The translations under genes were made by a program, and so were the position numbers. A stretch of DNA of 64,000 bases from Burkholderia latens (GTDB lineage Bacteria > Pseudomonadota > Gammaproteobacteria > Burkholderiales > Burkholderiaceae): the NCBI RefSeq assembly GCF_001718795.1, contig NZ_CP013435.1:992001-1056000 (forward strand), given 5' to 3'. Below, one piece after another: positions 46,607 through 55,845 of this stretch (position 1 is its first letter; every line of letters begins with the position of its first letter). Below the pieces are notes generated by a model. It was not told the origin of the DNA and searched no databases. It was given only the letters and a program-made list of their open reading frames with translations.

Positions 46607-48277
46607 ATGGCTGACACATTGCTCGATATCCCGCCCGTGCTGATCGTCGGCGCCGGTCCGACCGGTCTTGCTGCCGCGATGAGTCTCGCGCGGGCCCGCG
46701 TGCCGGTGCGCATCGTCGACCGGCTCGCCACGCCGGCGCCGTATTCACGCGCGATCGGCATCCAGGCGCGCACGCTCGAACTGCTCGAACAGCATCGCGC
46801 GGTCGAACCGTTTCTCGAACTCGGCCATCGCGTGCACGAGGCCGCGCTGCATTCCGACGGCCGCGTGATCGCGCGGCTCGATTTCGATCCGTTGCAAACG
46901 CGTTATCCCTACCTGCTGTTGCTCGATCAGAGCGTCACCGAGCGATTGCTGACCGAACATCTGGCCGGCCTCGGCGTGACGATCGAGCGCGGTGTCACGC
47001 TGGTCGCGTGCGACGCCGGCGGCCCGTCGCTCGACGTGACGCTGCGCGGTGCCGACGGCCGCGACGAACGCTGCGCGCCGTCGTACCTGGTCGCGGCCGA
47101 CGGCGCACACAGTACGGTGCGGCATCTGCTCGGCGTGGGCTTCGCGGGCCGCGCGTTGGAACAAACGTTTCTGCTTGCCGATTTCGAGGCCTTGCCGCCC
47201 TGGCCCGACGAGGAAATCCATCTGTTTACGACACCCGACGGCATCGCCGGGCTGTTCCCGATGGGGAGCGGACGCTACCGGCTCGTTGCTGACCGGCCGC
47301 CCGGCGGCGCACCGGCACCCGATGCACCGCCGCCATCGCTCGACGAATGCGACGCGCTGGTGCGCGCCCGCATGGGCGCATCGATTGCGCCGAGCGATCT
47401 CGCGTGGTCGTCGTATTTCCATCTGAACAGCCGGATGGTCGACCGGCTGCGCTACGGGCGCGTGTTTTTCGCCGGCGACGCCGCGCATATCCACAGTCCG
47501 GCCGGCGCGCAGGGCATGAACACGGGAATCCAGGAGGCGCTCAATCTCGGCTGGAAGCTCGCGCGCGTGCTCGGTGCGGGAACGTCCGAGCGGCTGCTCG
47601 ACACGTATCATGCCGAGCGCCACCCGATCGAGCGCGACGTGTTGCGGCAGACGAGTGTCGTCACGCAGCTCGTCGAAGCGGACCACGGCGCGGTCAAGCT
47701 GCTGCGCGATCACGTGGTGCCGCTGCTGTCGTCGCTCGGCCCGGTGCGCGACGCGGTGCGGCGCACGTTCAGCGAGCTCGGCGTGCAGTACCGGAAAAGC
47801 CCGCTCACGCTCGAGCGCGTGCTTGACGGTGGCCCGCGCGCCGGCGAGCGCGCGCCCGACGCGCTGGTACGCGTCGTCGACGGGCCGCTCGGCCCGGCGC
47901 CGGGAACCGCAAGGCTATACGATCTGCACGACCCGGCGAGCTTCACGCTGCTGTTGCTGGAGGAGCCGGCGGGCGCCGATGGCGGCGACGCCGCTGACGT
48001 GCCGCCGGTGTACGTGCCGCCGATGTCCGCGGATGCTCAGGCGCTCGTGCAAGGCGTGGAGCGGATCATGCCGGGCGCCGTGCGGACATGGCGCGTCTGC
48101 GATGCCGAAGGCAACGGCGCGGAAGGTTTGGCGCACGCGTATGGCCGCTCGAGACCATCGTTCTACCTGCTGCGGCCGGACGGCTACATCGCGGCGCGCG
48201 GCCGCACCGCCACAGACGCGAACGCGCTGCTGCGCCATTGCGAAAACTGGTTCGCGGGCATGCCGCTGCCCGCGTAG
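46607..48277 (+). CDS. FAD-dependent aromatic monooxygenase
   Basis: The 556-residue class A flavoprotein has the N-terminal FAD site LIVGAGPTGLAAAMSLARARV, the AADGAHSTVR (DG) motif, and FFAGDAAHIHSPAGAQGMNTGIQEALNLGWKLA (GD motif). It ends in a thioredoxin-like C-terminal domain (RPSFYLLRPDGYIAARG) as in PheA/TfdB-type hydroxylases. It would insert one oxygen into a phenolic or similar substrate using NAD(P)H. Start at 46607 has GAGG upstream. No aromatic-degradation genes flank it, so the substrate is unknown. Confidence 0.89.
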   Translation: MADTLLDIPPVLIVGAGPTGLAAAMSLARARVPVRIVDRLATPAPYSRAIGIQARTLELLEQHRAVEPFLELGHRVHEAALHSDGRVIARLDFDPLQTRYPYLLLLDQSVTERLLTEHLAGLGVTIERGVTLVACDAGGPSLDVTLRGADGRDERCAPSYLVAADGAHSTVRHLLGVGFAGRALEQTFLLADFEALPPWPDEEIHLFTTPDGIAGLFPMGSGRYRLVADRPPGGAPAPDAPPPSLDECDALVRARMGASIAPSDLAWSSYFHLNSRMVDRLRYGRVFFAGDAAHIHSPAGAQGMNTGIQEALNLGWKLARVLGAGTSERLLDTYHAERHPIERDVLRQTSVVTQLVEADHGAVKLLRDHVVPLLSSLGPVRDAVRRTFSELGVQYRKSPLTLERVLDGGPRAGERAPDALVRVVDGPLGPAPGTARLYDLHDPASFTLLLLEEPAGADGGDAADVPPVYVPPMSADAQALVQGVERIMPGAVRTWRVCDAEGNGAEGLAHAYGRSRPSFYLLRPDGYIAARGRTATDANALLRHCENWFAGMPLPA

Positions 48278-48284
48278 CGAGCCT

Positions 48285-48536
48285 TCAGGCCGGGGCCGCG
48301 GCCGGCACGAGCGACGCCCGATGCGCGGCGATCGCGTCGCGCAAGATCGGCGTCGCGCGTTGTCCGGCTTCGCTCGACGGATCGTCGAGCGCGGCGAGAA
48401 GCGCGCGGCGCATCCGCGGCTCCCAGAAGCGGCGGATATGCTCGGCGATCCCGGTCAGCGCTTCGTCGCGATCGGGCATCGATTCGAAGAAAGCGCCGAT
48501 CTGGTTCGCCATGTCGATCAGGTGTCCGTGGTCCAT
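48285..48536 (-). CDS. fdsD: NAD-dependent formate dehydrogenase, delta subunit
   Basis: The 83-residue protein (MANQIGAFFESMPDRDEALTGIAEHIRRFWEPRMRRALL) matches the small FdsD subunit in size and in its conserved IxxHxxRFWEPRMR segment. It starts seven bases after the fdsA stop with GAGGA as ribosome-binding site and is the last gene of the operon. Its exact role in the complex is not clear; it is needed for full activity in relatives. Confidence 0.92.
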   Translation of the reverse strand: MDHGHLIDMANQIGAFFESMPDRDEALTGIAEHIRRFWEPRMRRALLAALDDPSSEAGQRATPILRDAIAAHRASLVPAAAPA

Positions 48537-48543
48537 TGCTTCC

Positions 48544-51495
48544 TCACTTGCCCGTGGTCACGGCGGCCGGCGCGGCGGCGCGACGCTCGAGCAGGTCGAG
48601 TTGCTCCGAGTTGAAGCGCGCATACGCACGTTGCCAGTCGGACGGCTGCGCAACCGGCAGCACCTGCACGGCCGTGACCTTGTATTCGGGGCAATTGGTC
48701 GCCCAGTCGGAACTGTCCGTCGTGATCACGTTCGCGCCCGATTCCGGGAAATGGAACGTCGTGTACACGACACCGGGCTGCATGCGGTCGGACACGAGCG
48801 CGCGCAACACCGTCTGGCCGGCCCGCGATTCGATGCCAACCCAGTCGCCGGTGCGGATCCCGCGATCCTCGGCGTCGTGCGGATGGATCTCGAGGCGGTC
48901 CTCTTCGTGCCACTGCACGTTTTCGGTCCGGCGTGTCTGCGCGCCGACGTTGTATTGCGACAGGATGCGGCCCGTGGTCAGGATCAGCGGATAGCGCTGC
49001 GTGACCTTCTCGGGCGTCGGGATGAATTGCGTGATCACGAACCGGCCTTTGCCGCGCACGAACGCGTCGATGTGCATCGTCGGCGTGCCGTCCGGCGCCT
49101 GCGCGTTGCACGGCCACTGGATGCTGCCGAGCGCGTCCAGCTTCTCGTACGATACGCCCGCAAAGGTCGGCGTGAGCCGCGCGATCTCGTCCATGATTTC
49201 GGACGGATGCGAGTAGTGCATGTCGTAGCCGAGCGCCTGCGACAGCAGCAGCGTCACTTCCCAGTCCGCGTAGCCCGCGACCGGTGGCATTACCTTTCGC
49301 ACGCGGGAGATCCGGCGCTCAGCGTTCGTGAACGTGCCGTCCTTCTCGAGGAACGTCGAGCCCGGCAGCAGCACGTGTGCGTATTTGGCCGTCTCGTTCA
49401 GGAAGATGTCCTGCACGACGATGCATTCCATCGCCGACAGCGCGGCGGCCACGTGCTGCGTGTTCGGATCCGACTGGACGATGTCCTCGCCCTGGCAGTA
49501 GAGCCCTTTGAAGCTGCCATCGAGTGCCGCGTCGAACATGTTCGGGATGCGCAGGCCAGGTTCCGGCTGCAACGTCGCCGACCATGCTTGTTCGAACTGC
49601 GCGCGTACGGTTGCGTCGCCGATGTGCCGGTAGCCGGGCAGCTCGTGCGGGAATGAGCCCATGTCGCACGAGCCCTGCACGTTGTTCTGGCCGCGCAGCG
49701 GATTGACGCCGACGCCTTCGCGGCCGATGTTGCCGGTCGCCATCGCGAGGTTCGCGATGCCCATCACCGTCGTCGAGCCCTGTGCGTGTTCCGTCACGCC
49801 GAGGCCGTAGTAGATCGCGGCGTTGCCGCCCGTCGCGTAGAGGCGCGCCGCTTCCCGCACCTGTTCGGCCGGCACGCCCGTCACGTCGGCGGTCGCCTCC
49901 GGCGAGTTCTCTGCGCGCGACACGAATTCGCGCCATTGCTCGAACGCGCGCGTTTCGCAGCGCTCGGCGACGAACGCGTCGGCGACGAGCCCTTCGGTGA
50001 CGATCACGTGCGCGAGCGCATTGACCATCGCGACGTTGGTGCCGGGACGCAATTGCAGGTGATGGGTGGCCTTCACGTGCGGGCCGTCGACGACGTCGAT
50101 GCGGCGCGGATCGATCACGATCAGCTTCGCGCCTTCCCGGATGCGCCGCTTCAGGCGCGAGCCGAACACCGGGTGCCCGTCGGTCGGGTTCGCGCCCATC
50201 ACGATGATCACGTCGGCCTGGCTGACCGACGCGAAGGTCTGCGTGCCGGCCGATTCGCCGAGTGTCGTCTTCAGTCCGTAGCCGGTCGGCGAATGGCACA
50301 CGCGTGCGCAGGTGTCGACGTTGTTGTTGCCGAACGCGGCGCGTACGAGCTTTTGCACGAGGTAGGTTTCCTCGTTCGTGCAGCGCGACGACGTGATGCC
50401 GCCGATCGAATCGCGGCCGTACTTCTGCTGCAGCTTGCGGAACTGCGTCGCCGCATAGGTGAGCGCCTCTTCCCAGCTCACTTCGCGCCACGGATCGGTG
50501 ATCTTCTCGCGAATCATCGGCTTCGTGATGCGGTCCTTGTGCGTCGCATAGCCCCACGCGAAGCGCCCCTTCACGCACGCGTGGCCTTCGTTCGCGAGGC
50601 CGTTCTTGTGCGGCGTCATCCGCACGACCTGCGTGCCCTTCATTTCGGCCTTGAACGAACAGCCGACGCCGCAGTACGCGCAGGTCGTGACGACCGAATG
50701 TTCGGCCTGGCCGAGCTGGACGACCGTCTTTTCCTGCAACGTGGCGGTCGGGCATGCGGCGACGCAGGCGCCGCACGACACGCATTCGGATGCCATGAAC
50801 GATTCGCTTTCGCTCGCGGCGACGCGCGATTCGAAACCGCGCGCAGCGATCGTCAGCGCGAACGTTCCCTGCGTTTCCTCGCATGCGCGCACGCAGCGGT
50901 TGCAGACGATGCACTTCGACGGATCGTACGTGAAGTACGGGTTCGATTCGTCCTTCCGGTCGCGCAGGTGATTCGCACCGTCGAAGCCGTAGCGGACCTC
51001 GCGCAGTCCGACGACCCCCGCCATGTCCTGCAGCTCGCAGTCGCCGTTGGCCGGGCAGGTCAGGCAGTCGAGCGGGTGGTCGGAGATGTACAACTCCATC
51101 ACGTTGCGGCGCAGCGACTGCAGCCGGTCCGATTGCGTGCGCACCTTCATCCCGGTTTCTACGGGTGTCGTGCACGACGCCGGATAGCCGCGCCGGCCCT
51201 CGATTTCCACGAGGCACAGACGGCACGAACCGAACGGTTCGAGCGAGTCGGTCGCGCACAGCTTCGGCACGTTGACGCCGGCCTCGATCGCGGCGCGCAT
51301 CACCGACGTGCCGGCCGGCACCGTCACCGGCTGGCCGTCGATTTCGAGCGTGACGTCGGTATCGGCGTGCCGCAGGGGCGTGCCGTAGTCGGTATCGTCG
51401 AACGGATCGCGCACGCGCGCCTGGGCGGCGCTGTTGCAAGCGCATTGGCCCGAGCCGCAGCCGCCTTGGCGGACGTTGTTCGTGTCGAGGGACAT
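48544..51495 (-). CDS. fdsA: NAD-dependent formate dehydrogenase, alpha (catalytic) subunit
   Basis: The 983-residue protein has an N-terminal [2Fe-2S] region (CATDSLEPFGSCRLCLVEIEG), a His-Cys3 cluster (HPLDCLTCPANGDC), and two ferredoxin [4Fe-4S] motifs (CIVCNRCVRAC, CVSCGACVAAC). The molybdopterin oxidoreductase part follows, with CAYCGVGC and the Mo-ligand cysteine in ARVCHSPTGYG (near residue 400; cysteine, not selenocysteine). It oxidises formate to CO2 in the cytosol. The ribosome-binding site AGAAGGAG precedes the start at 51495. Confidence 0.96.
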   Translation of the reverse strand: MSLDTNNVRQGGCGSGQCACNSAAQARVRDPFDDTDYGTPLRHADTDVTLEIDGQPVTVPAGTSVMRAAIEAGVNVPKLCATDSLEPFGSCRLCLVEIEGRRGYPASCTTPVETGMKVRTQSDRLQSLRRNVMELYISDHPLDCLTCPANGDCELQDMAGVVGLREVRYGFDGANHLRDRKDESNPYFTYDPSKCIVCNRCVRACEETQGTFALTIAARGFESRVAASESESFMASECVSCGACVAACPTATLQEKTVVQLGQAEHSVVTTCAYCGVGCSFKAEMKGTQVVRMTPHKNGLANEGHACVKGRFAWGYATHKDRITKPMIREKITDPWREVSWEEALTYAATQFRKLQQKYGRDSIGGITSSRCTNEETYLVQKLVRAAFGNNNVDTCARVCHSPTGYGLKTTLGESAGTQTFASVSQADVIIVMGANPTDGHPVFGSRLKRRIREGAKLIVIDPRRIDVVDGPHVKATHHLQLRPGTNVAMVNALAHVIVTEGLVADAFVAERCETRAFEQWREFVSRAENSPEATADVTGVPAEQVREAARLYATGGNAAIYYGLGVTEHAQGSTTVMGIANLAMATGNIGREGVGVNPLRGQNNVQGSCDMGSFPHELPGYRHIGDATVRAQFEQAWSATLQPEPGLRIPNMFDAALDGSFKGLYCQGEDIVQSDPNTQHVAAALSAMECIVVQDIFLNETAKYAHVLLPGSTFLEKDGTFTNAERRISRVRKVMPPVAGYADWEVTLLLSQALGYDMHYSHPSEIMDEIARLTPTFAGVSYEKLDALGSIQWPCNAQAPDGTPTMHIDAFVRGKGRFVITQFIPTPEKVTQRYPLILTTGRILSQYNVGAQTRRTENVQWHEEDRLEIHPHDAEDRGIRTGDWVGIESRAGQTVLRALVSDRMQPGVVYTTFHFPESGANVITTDSSDWATNCPEYKVTAVQVLPVAQPSDWQRAYARFNSEQLDLLERRAAAPAAVTTGK

Positions 51496-51512
51496 GCAGG
51501 GCTCCTTCTGGG

Positions 51513-53090
51513 TCAGGCCGCAGCCTTGACCGGACCCGACGCGGCTTGCTTGCCGGCGGCGAGCCCGAAATCTTCGGGGAAATGGTCGAGCGCGGACAGC
51601 ACCGGGTACGGCGTCATCCCGCCCATCGCGCACAGCGAACCGGCGAGCATCGTGTCGCACAGATCGCGCAGCAGCGTGATCTGCCGCTCCGACGTATCGC
51701 CTTCGCGAATGCGTGTGATCGTCTCGACGCCGCGCGTGGAGCCGATGCGGCACGGCGTGCACTTGCCGCACGATTCGATCGCGCAAAACTTCATTGCGTA
51801 TTCGGCGAGTTCGGCGAGGTTCGACGTGTCGTCGTGCAGCACGATGCCGCCGTGGCCGACCACCGCGCCGATGGCCGCGTATGCCTCGTAATCGAGCGGC
51901 ACGTCCCACTGGTGCTCGGGCAGATAGGTGCCGAGCGGGCCGCCAACCTGGGCCGCGCGTGCGGGCCGGCCGCTGGCCGTGCCGCCGCCGAAGTCGAACA
52001 GCAGCTCGCGCAGCGTGAGGCCGAACGCGAGTTCGACGAGACCGCCGTGGCGAATGTTGCCCGCGAGCTGGAACGGCAGCGTGCCGCGCGAGCGGCCCAT
52101 CCCGTAGTCGCGATAGAACGCGGCACCGCGCGCGAAGATGATCGGCGCGGTCGCGAGCGTGATCACGTTGTTGATGACCGTCGGCTGCCCGAACAGGCCG
52201 GCCAGCGCGGGCAGCGGCGGCTTCGCGCGCACGACGCCGCGTTTGCCTTCGAGCGATTCGAGCAGTGCCGTTTCCTCGCCGCACACGTACGAGCCGGCGC
52301 CTTTCGCGACCTGCAGGTCGAACGCATGCGCGGAGCCGAGCACGTGCTCGCCGAGCCAGCCGGCGTCGCGCGCGCGCTCGATGGCGGTTTCGAGCGCCGC
52401 GATCGCATGCGGATATTCGCTGCGCACGTAGATGTAGCCGAGCGTCGCGCCCGTTGCGATGCCGGCGATGATCATCCCTTCGATCAGGCAGTACGGGTCG
52501 CTTTCCATGATCAGGCGATCGGAGAACGTGCCCGAGTCGCCTTCGTCGGCGTTGCAGACGATGTACTTCTGCGTCGCGCTGGCCTGGCGGACCGTGCGCC
52601 ATTTGATGCCGGCCGGGAAGGCCGCGCCCCCGCGCCCGCGCAGCCCCGATTCGATCAGCGTCTCGCACGCGGCGTCGCCGCCGAGCGCGAGTGCGTTCTT
52701 CAGGCCCGCGAGGCCGTCGTGCTTCAGGTAGTCGTCGATCGACAGCGGGTCGGTCAGGCCGATCCGCGCGAACGTCAGGCGCTGCTGGCGCGCGAGATAC
52801 GGCAGCGCATCGACGAGGCCGACGCCGCTCGGATGTGCACCGCCGTCCAGCCAATTCGCGTCGAAGAGGGCGGGCACGTCGGCGGCCGACAGGTTCGCAT
52901 AGCCGACTCGGCCGGCGGCCGTGCCGACCTCGACGAGCGGTTCGAGCCACAGCAGGCCGCGCGAGCCGTTGCGCACGAGTTCGACGGCGACGCCGCGTCG
53001 CTCGGCTTCCGCGACGATCGCGGCGGCGAGGGCATCGGCGCCGAGCGCCAGCGCGGACGAATCGCGCGGAACGTAGATGCGGGTCGTCAT
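51513..53090 (-). CDS. fdsB: NAD-dependent formate dehydrogenase, beta (NADH-binding) subunit
   Basis: The 525-residue protein has a thioredoxin-like N-terminal part, the FMN/NAD binding GRGGAAFPAGIKW, and GSYVCGEETALLESLEGKRG. The [4Fe-4S] motif ESCGKCTPCRIGSTRG lies near the C-terminus. It is the NuoF-like flavin subunit that passes electrons from formate to NAD+. Its start overlaps the fdsG stop as ATGA, and fdsA follows 17 bases after its stop. Confidence 0.96.
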   Translation of the reverse strand: MTTRIYVPRDSSALALGADALAAAIVAEAERRGVAVELVRNGSRGLLWLEPLVEVGTAAGRVGYANLSAADVPALFDANWLDGGAHPSGVGLVDALPYLARQQRLTFARIGLTDPLSIDDYLKHDGLAGLKNALALGGDAACETLIESGLRGRGGAAFPAGIKWRTVRQASATQKYIVCNADEGDSGTFSDRLIMESDPYCLIEGMIIAGIATGATLGYIYVRSEYPHAIAALETAIERARDAGWLGEHVLGSAHAFDLQVAKGAGSYVCGEETALLESLEGKRGVVRAKPPLPALAGLFGQPTVINNVITLATAPIIFARGAAFYRDYGMGRSRGTLPFQLAGNIRHGGLVELAFGLTLRELLFDFGGGTASGRPARAAQVGGPLGTYLPEHQWDVPLDYEAYAAIGAVVGHGGIVLHDDTSNLAELAEYAMKFCAIESCGKCTPCRIGSTRGVETITRIREGDTSERQITLLRDLCDTMLAGSLCAMGGMTPYPVLSALDHFPEDFGLAAGKQAASGPVKAAA

Positions 53091-53587
53091 GCGGCCTCCG
53101 GCGTGTGGGCGGCGGCTCGCGCGAGGAGCGCGTCGAACTTTTCCGGCGTGACCTTCGCGTGCAGTACGCCATTGATCGTCATCGACGGCGATTGCGCGCA
53201 CAGCCCGAGGCAGTAGACGGACTCGAGCGCGACGTCGCCCGACGCGTGCGTGTCGGCACCGTTGCCGTGCGACGCGTCGAACCGGCAACCGGTGCGCGCT
53301 TCCGCATGGGCGGCGAGCGTCTCGCAGCCCATGCTGCGGCACGCCTCGGCGCGGCACATCTGGATCGTCACGCGCGCGGGCGGCGCGGTGCGGAAGTGGT
53401 GATAGTAGGTGAGCACGCCGTGCACTTCCGCGCGCGACAGGTTCAACGCCTTCGCGAGCGGCGCGACGCAGCCCGCCGGCACGTAGCCCGCGTCGTCCTG
53501 GATCGCGTGCAGGACCGCGAGCAGCGAGCGGCCGGCGCGCGCATGGCGCTCGACGAGCGCGTCGGGCGCAGAGGAATTCGGGGACAT
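53087..53587 (-). CDS. fdsG: NAD-dependent formate dehydrogenase, gamma subunit
   Basis: The 166-residue NuoE-like protein has a [2Fe-2S] site made by CRAEACRSMG and CLGLCAQSPS, with AEVHGVLTYYHHFRTAPP typical of the family. It is the first gene of the fdsGBA-D operon. The operon lacks fdsC (fdhD) between fdsA and fdsD, so the sulfurtransferase-type accessory protein must be encoded elsewhere. Confidence 0.95.
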   Translation of the reverse strand: MSPNSSAPDALVERHARAGRSLLAVLHAIQDDAGYVPAGCVAPLAKALNLSRAEVHGVLTYYHHFRTAPPARVTIQMCRAEACRSMGCETLAAHAEARTGCRFDASHGNGADTHASGDVALESVYCLGLCAQSPSMTINGVLHAKVTPEKFDALLARAAAHTPEAA

Positions 53588-53607
53588 CGGTTATGCTCCT
53601 CCAAAGT

Positions 53608-53624
53608 CTCATATGCGCTATGAG
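53608..53624. promoter_or_regulatory. Inverted repeat in the fds/regulator divergent promoter region
   Basis: A perfect 6-bp inverted repeat CTCATA-TGCGC-TATGAG lies 21 bases upstream of fdsG, followed at once by a related half-site (TTCATATAGTGCGC). It is a likely operator for the adjacent regulator. Confidence 0.5.
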
Positions 53625-53718
53625 TTCATATAGTGCGCAACGAGGCTTCGTTCTGATTGATTTTGGTCAACGATAAGCGGAAGATTTCGCAGTCGCAATA
53701 GGAAATCGGAGCACATAA

Positions 53719-54825
53719 TTGATTCGAATCGAATGCGACGCGTATCTGACCGTACGCGACACCGAAGGGCGCGCGGCCAGCCTGTCGGACGTGGCGCCGT
53801 TGCTGGAACTCGTGGCCGATACGGGCAGCATCGCGCAAGCCGCGCAGGCGAAGGGACTGTCATATCGGCATGCGTGGGGCATGCTGCGCGCGCTGGAGGC
53901 GTGCGTCGGCGGCGCGTTGATCGACACCGCGCGCGGCAAGGGTTCGACACTGTCCGAATTGGGCCAGGCGATCGTGGACGCGCAGCGTCTCGCGCGCAGC
54001 CGGCTCGACGAGAACCTGCGCGCGCTCGCGGCCGAGGTGTCGAGCGACCTGAATCGGCGGCTTGCGCAGCGCGACGGCGCCGTGCGAATCCACGCGTCGC
54101 ACGGCTATGCGGTCGCGACGCTCGTTTCCGCGCTCGTCGAGGCACAGGCTGCGGTCGACATCAAGTATCGCGAGAGTGTCGAAGCCGTGCAGGCGCTCGT
54201 GCGCGGCGAATGCGAACTGGCAGGTTTCCACCTGCCGCGCGGCGCGTTCCGCGAGCAGTGCGCGCAGATCTACCGGCCGTGGCTCGACGACGCGCGCCAC
54301 GTGCTGATTCATCTGACGCGTCGCCAACAGGGGCTGTTCGTGCCCCGCGGCAACCCGAAGCAGGTTCGCGGGCTCGCCGATCTCGCGCGGAACGACATCC
54401 GCTTCGTCAACCGGCAGCCGGGCTCCGGCACGCGAATGCTGCTCGATCTGGCGTTGCGCGCGATCGGCATCGACCCGGAGCGAATCGACGGTTATGCGTC
54501 CGCGGAGCTCACGCACTCCGCGATTGCAGCGTTCGTCGCGAGCGGGATGGCTGATCTGGGCTTTGGCGTCGAGCCGGCCGCCCGCCACTTCGGGCTCGAT
54601 TTCATCCCGGTCGTCGACGAGGATTATTACTTTGCGTGCGAACGCGCGCGGATCGATTCCCGACCGCTCGCCGGCGTGCTGGAATTGTTGCGCGACGCAC
54701 GCTTCATCGAACGCGTCGCGCATCTCGACGGCTACGATCCGGCCGCGTGCGGGACGCTGACCGGCATCGCGGCAGGGCTGGCCGGCAGCGGCGCGACCGG
54801 GGCGCCGGACGTCAACACCCGGTAA
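53719..54825 (+). CDS. ModE/LysR-type regulator with periplasmic-binding-like domain, likely controls fds
   Basis: The 368-residue protein starts at TTG 53719 (GGAG seven bases upstream). It has a ModE-like winged-helix domain (LLELVADTGSIAQAAQAKGLSYRHAWGMLRALEACVGG ALI-type). A PBP-like substrate domain follows (about residues 110-350, with PGSGTRMLLDLALRAIGI and GMADLGFGVEPAARHFGLDF). Such one-component regulators bind molybdate or molybdenum-enzyme substrates. The divergent placement next to fdsG suggests it regulates formate dehydrogenase; the ligand is inferred, not seen. Confidence 0.85.
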   Translation: MIRIECDAYLTVRDTEGRAASLSDVAPLLELVADTGSIAQAAQAKGLSYRHAWGMLRALEACVGGALIDTARGKGSTLSELGQAIVDAQRLARSRLDENLRALAAEVSSDLNRRLAQRDGAVRIHASHGYAVATLVSALVEAQAAVDIKYRESVEAVQALVRGECELAGFHLPRGAFREQCAQIYRPWLDDARHVLIHLTRRQQGLFVPRGNPKQVRGLADLARNDIRFVNRQPGSGTRMLLDLALRAIGIDPERIDGYASAELTHSAIAAFVASGMADLGFGVEPAARHFGLDFIPVVDEDYYFACERARIDSRPLAGVLELLRDARFIERVAHLDGYDPAACGTLTGIAAGLAGSGATGAPDVNTR

Positions 54826-54926
54826 CGCGAGCAAGTGCGAACTGCACTGCAGCAGCGGGGGATTTGCGCTACGCTTGCCGCTTGATCAACGTTCCAACAA
54901 GCACGCCGTTCAGGCGTCATCCCGCC

Positions 54927-55196
54927 ATGAAACTTTCCGTTCCCTTCTCCGCGGCCGCGTTGACTGCGGGGCTTCTGATCGCTGCGTCGCCGTTCGCGTC
55001 GGCGCAGAACTCGCCGGGCGTGCCCGGCGGGATCCTGAGCGACCAGTTTCGCCTGAACGAGCATCCGCAGATGCCGTTCGCGGCGTCGGCGCCGTCGCAG
55101 AAATTCCAGAGCGGCAAGAAATCGGCGCTACGGCGCAAGGGCGATATGGGCGACCCTAACGGCTGCAACCTGAAGTGCCCGATGGACGCCCAGTAA
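54927..55196 (+). CDS. Small secreted hypothetical protein (89 aa)
   Basis: The protein has a signal peptide (MKLSVPFSAAALTAGLLIAASPFASA|QN) and a short mature part (about 63 residues) ending in a CNLKCPMDAQ motif with two cysteines. A basic stretch (SGKKSALRRKGD) lies before it. No family is recognised. It follows the fds regulator gene on the same strand by about 100 bases and is closed by its own terminator. Confidence 0.7.
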   Translation: MKLSVPFSAAALTAGLLIAASPFASAQNSPGVPGGILSDQFRLNEHPQMPFAASAPSQKFQSGKKSALRRKGDMGDPNGCNLKCPMDAQ

Positions 55197-55270
55197 CAGC
55201 ACGCGTCGTCGCGCGCGACAGTCGCCGGCGAGGGCATGACCGATAATCCGGCGCGCCCGTGCGATATTGC

Positions 55271-55318
55271 CGAGCCCCCCGAAGCTTGCCGCTTCGCGGG
55301 GCTCGTGTTTTATAGGCG
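55271..55318 (+). terminator. Terminator of the small secreted protein gene
   Basis: Long hairpin CGAGCCCC ... GAAGC-TTGCC-GCTTC ... GGGGCTCG followed by TGTTTTAT. Confidence 0.75.
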
Positions 55319-55357
55319 GTGCGTTCGGCGTGGCGAGGACGCGGCAAACGTGAGTAT

Positions 55358-55391
55358 AGGGTTAACCCTTGATTGAGGAAGAATGTCTTCC
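55358..55391. promoter_or_regulatory. Two palindromes upstream of the DUF4148 gene
   Basis: A perfect 12-bp palindrome AGGGTTAACCCT (55358-55369) is followed by a perfect inverted repeat GGAAGA-ATG-TCTTCC (55377-55391). Both lie about 100-140 bases before the DUF4148 start in an AT-richer stretch; they look like operator sites. Confidence 0.45.
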
Positions 55392-55494
55392 AGAAACCTG
55401 CCTTATTCTTAAGCACTCACCTACATAAACTTCGGTTTGTCAGCGATGAACGGGTGTTCACCGCGAAATCAGACAAATCTGGAGGTAGGTCATC

Positions 55495-55845
55495 ATGAAG
55501 TCGCTCGTTCAAGCCGTTGTCGTTGCTGCCGCTCTCGTCGCACCGGTCGTGTCGTTCGCGCAGCCGTCGGCACTCACTCGCGCGCAGGTTCGCGCCGAAC
55601 TCGTCCAGTTGCAACAGGCCGGCTACAACACCGCCCGCGGCGAAGATCCGCACTATCCGGAAGCGATCCAGGCAGCCACCGCACGCGTCGCAGAGCAGCA
55701 GCGCGCCGCGTTCGCACAAGCGCAGGCCGCCGACGCCAGCGGCTACGGCGCGCAGGCGCAGGGCGCATCGGCGTCGGGCTCCCGTGCGATCGGCGTGCGT
55801 CCCGCCAGCGCAGAAGAAATGAAGTCGCTGTATCGCGGCAGCTAA
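55495..55845 (+). CDS. DUF4148 secreted protein
   Basis: The 116-residue protein has a signal peptide (MKSLVQAVVVAAALVAPVVSFA|QP) and the DUF4148 pattern LTRAQVRAELVQLQQAGYNTARGEDPHYPEAIQAATARVAEQ. An Ala/Gly/Ser/Gln-rich tail follows. Paralogs of this family are numerous in Burkholderia and their function is unknown. A GGAGG stands about eight bases before the start. Confidence 0.9.
   Translation: MKSLVQAVVVAAALVAPVVSFAQPSALTRAQVRAELVQLQQAGYNTARGEDPHYPEAIQAATARVAEQQRAAFAQAQAADASGYGAQAQGASASGSRAIGVRPASAEEMKSLYRGS

Noticed and set aside
48544..53172. One 1542-codon frame suggesting an fdsB-fdsA fusion
   Set aside because: The part upstream of 51495 is out of frame with fdsB and Arg-rich; fdsA has its own ribosome-binding site and start.
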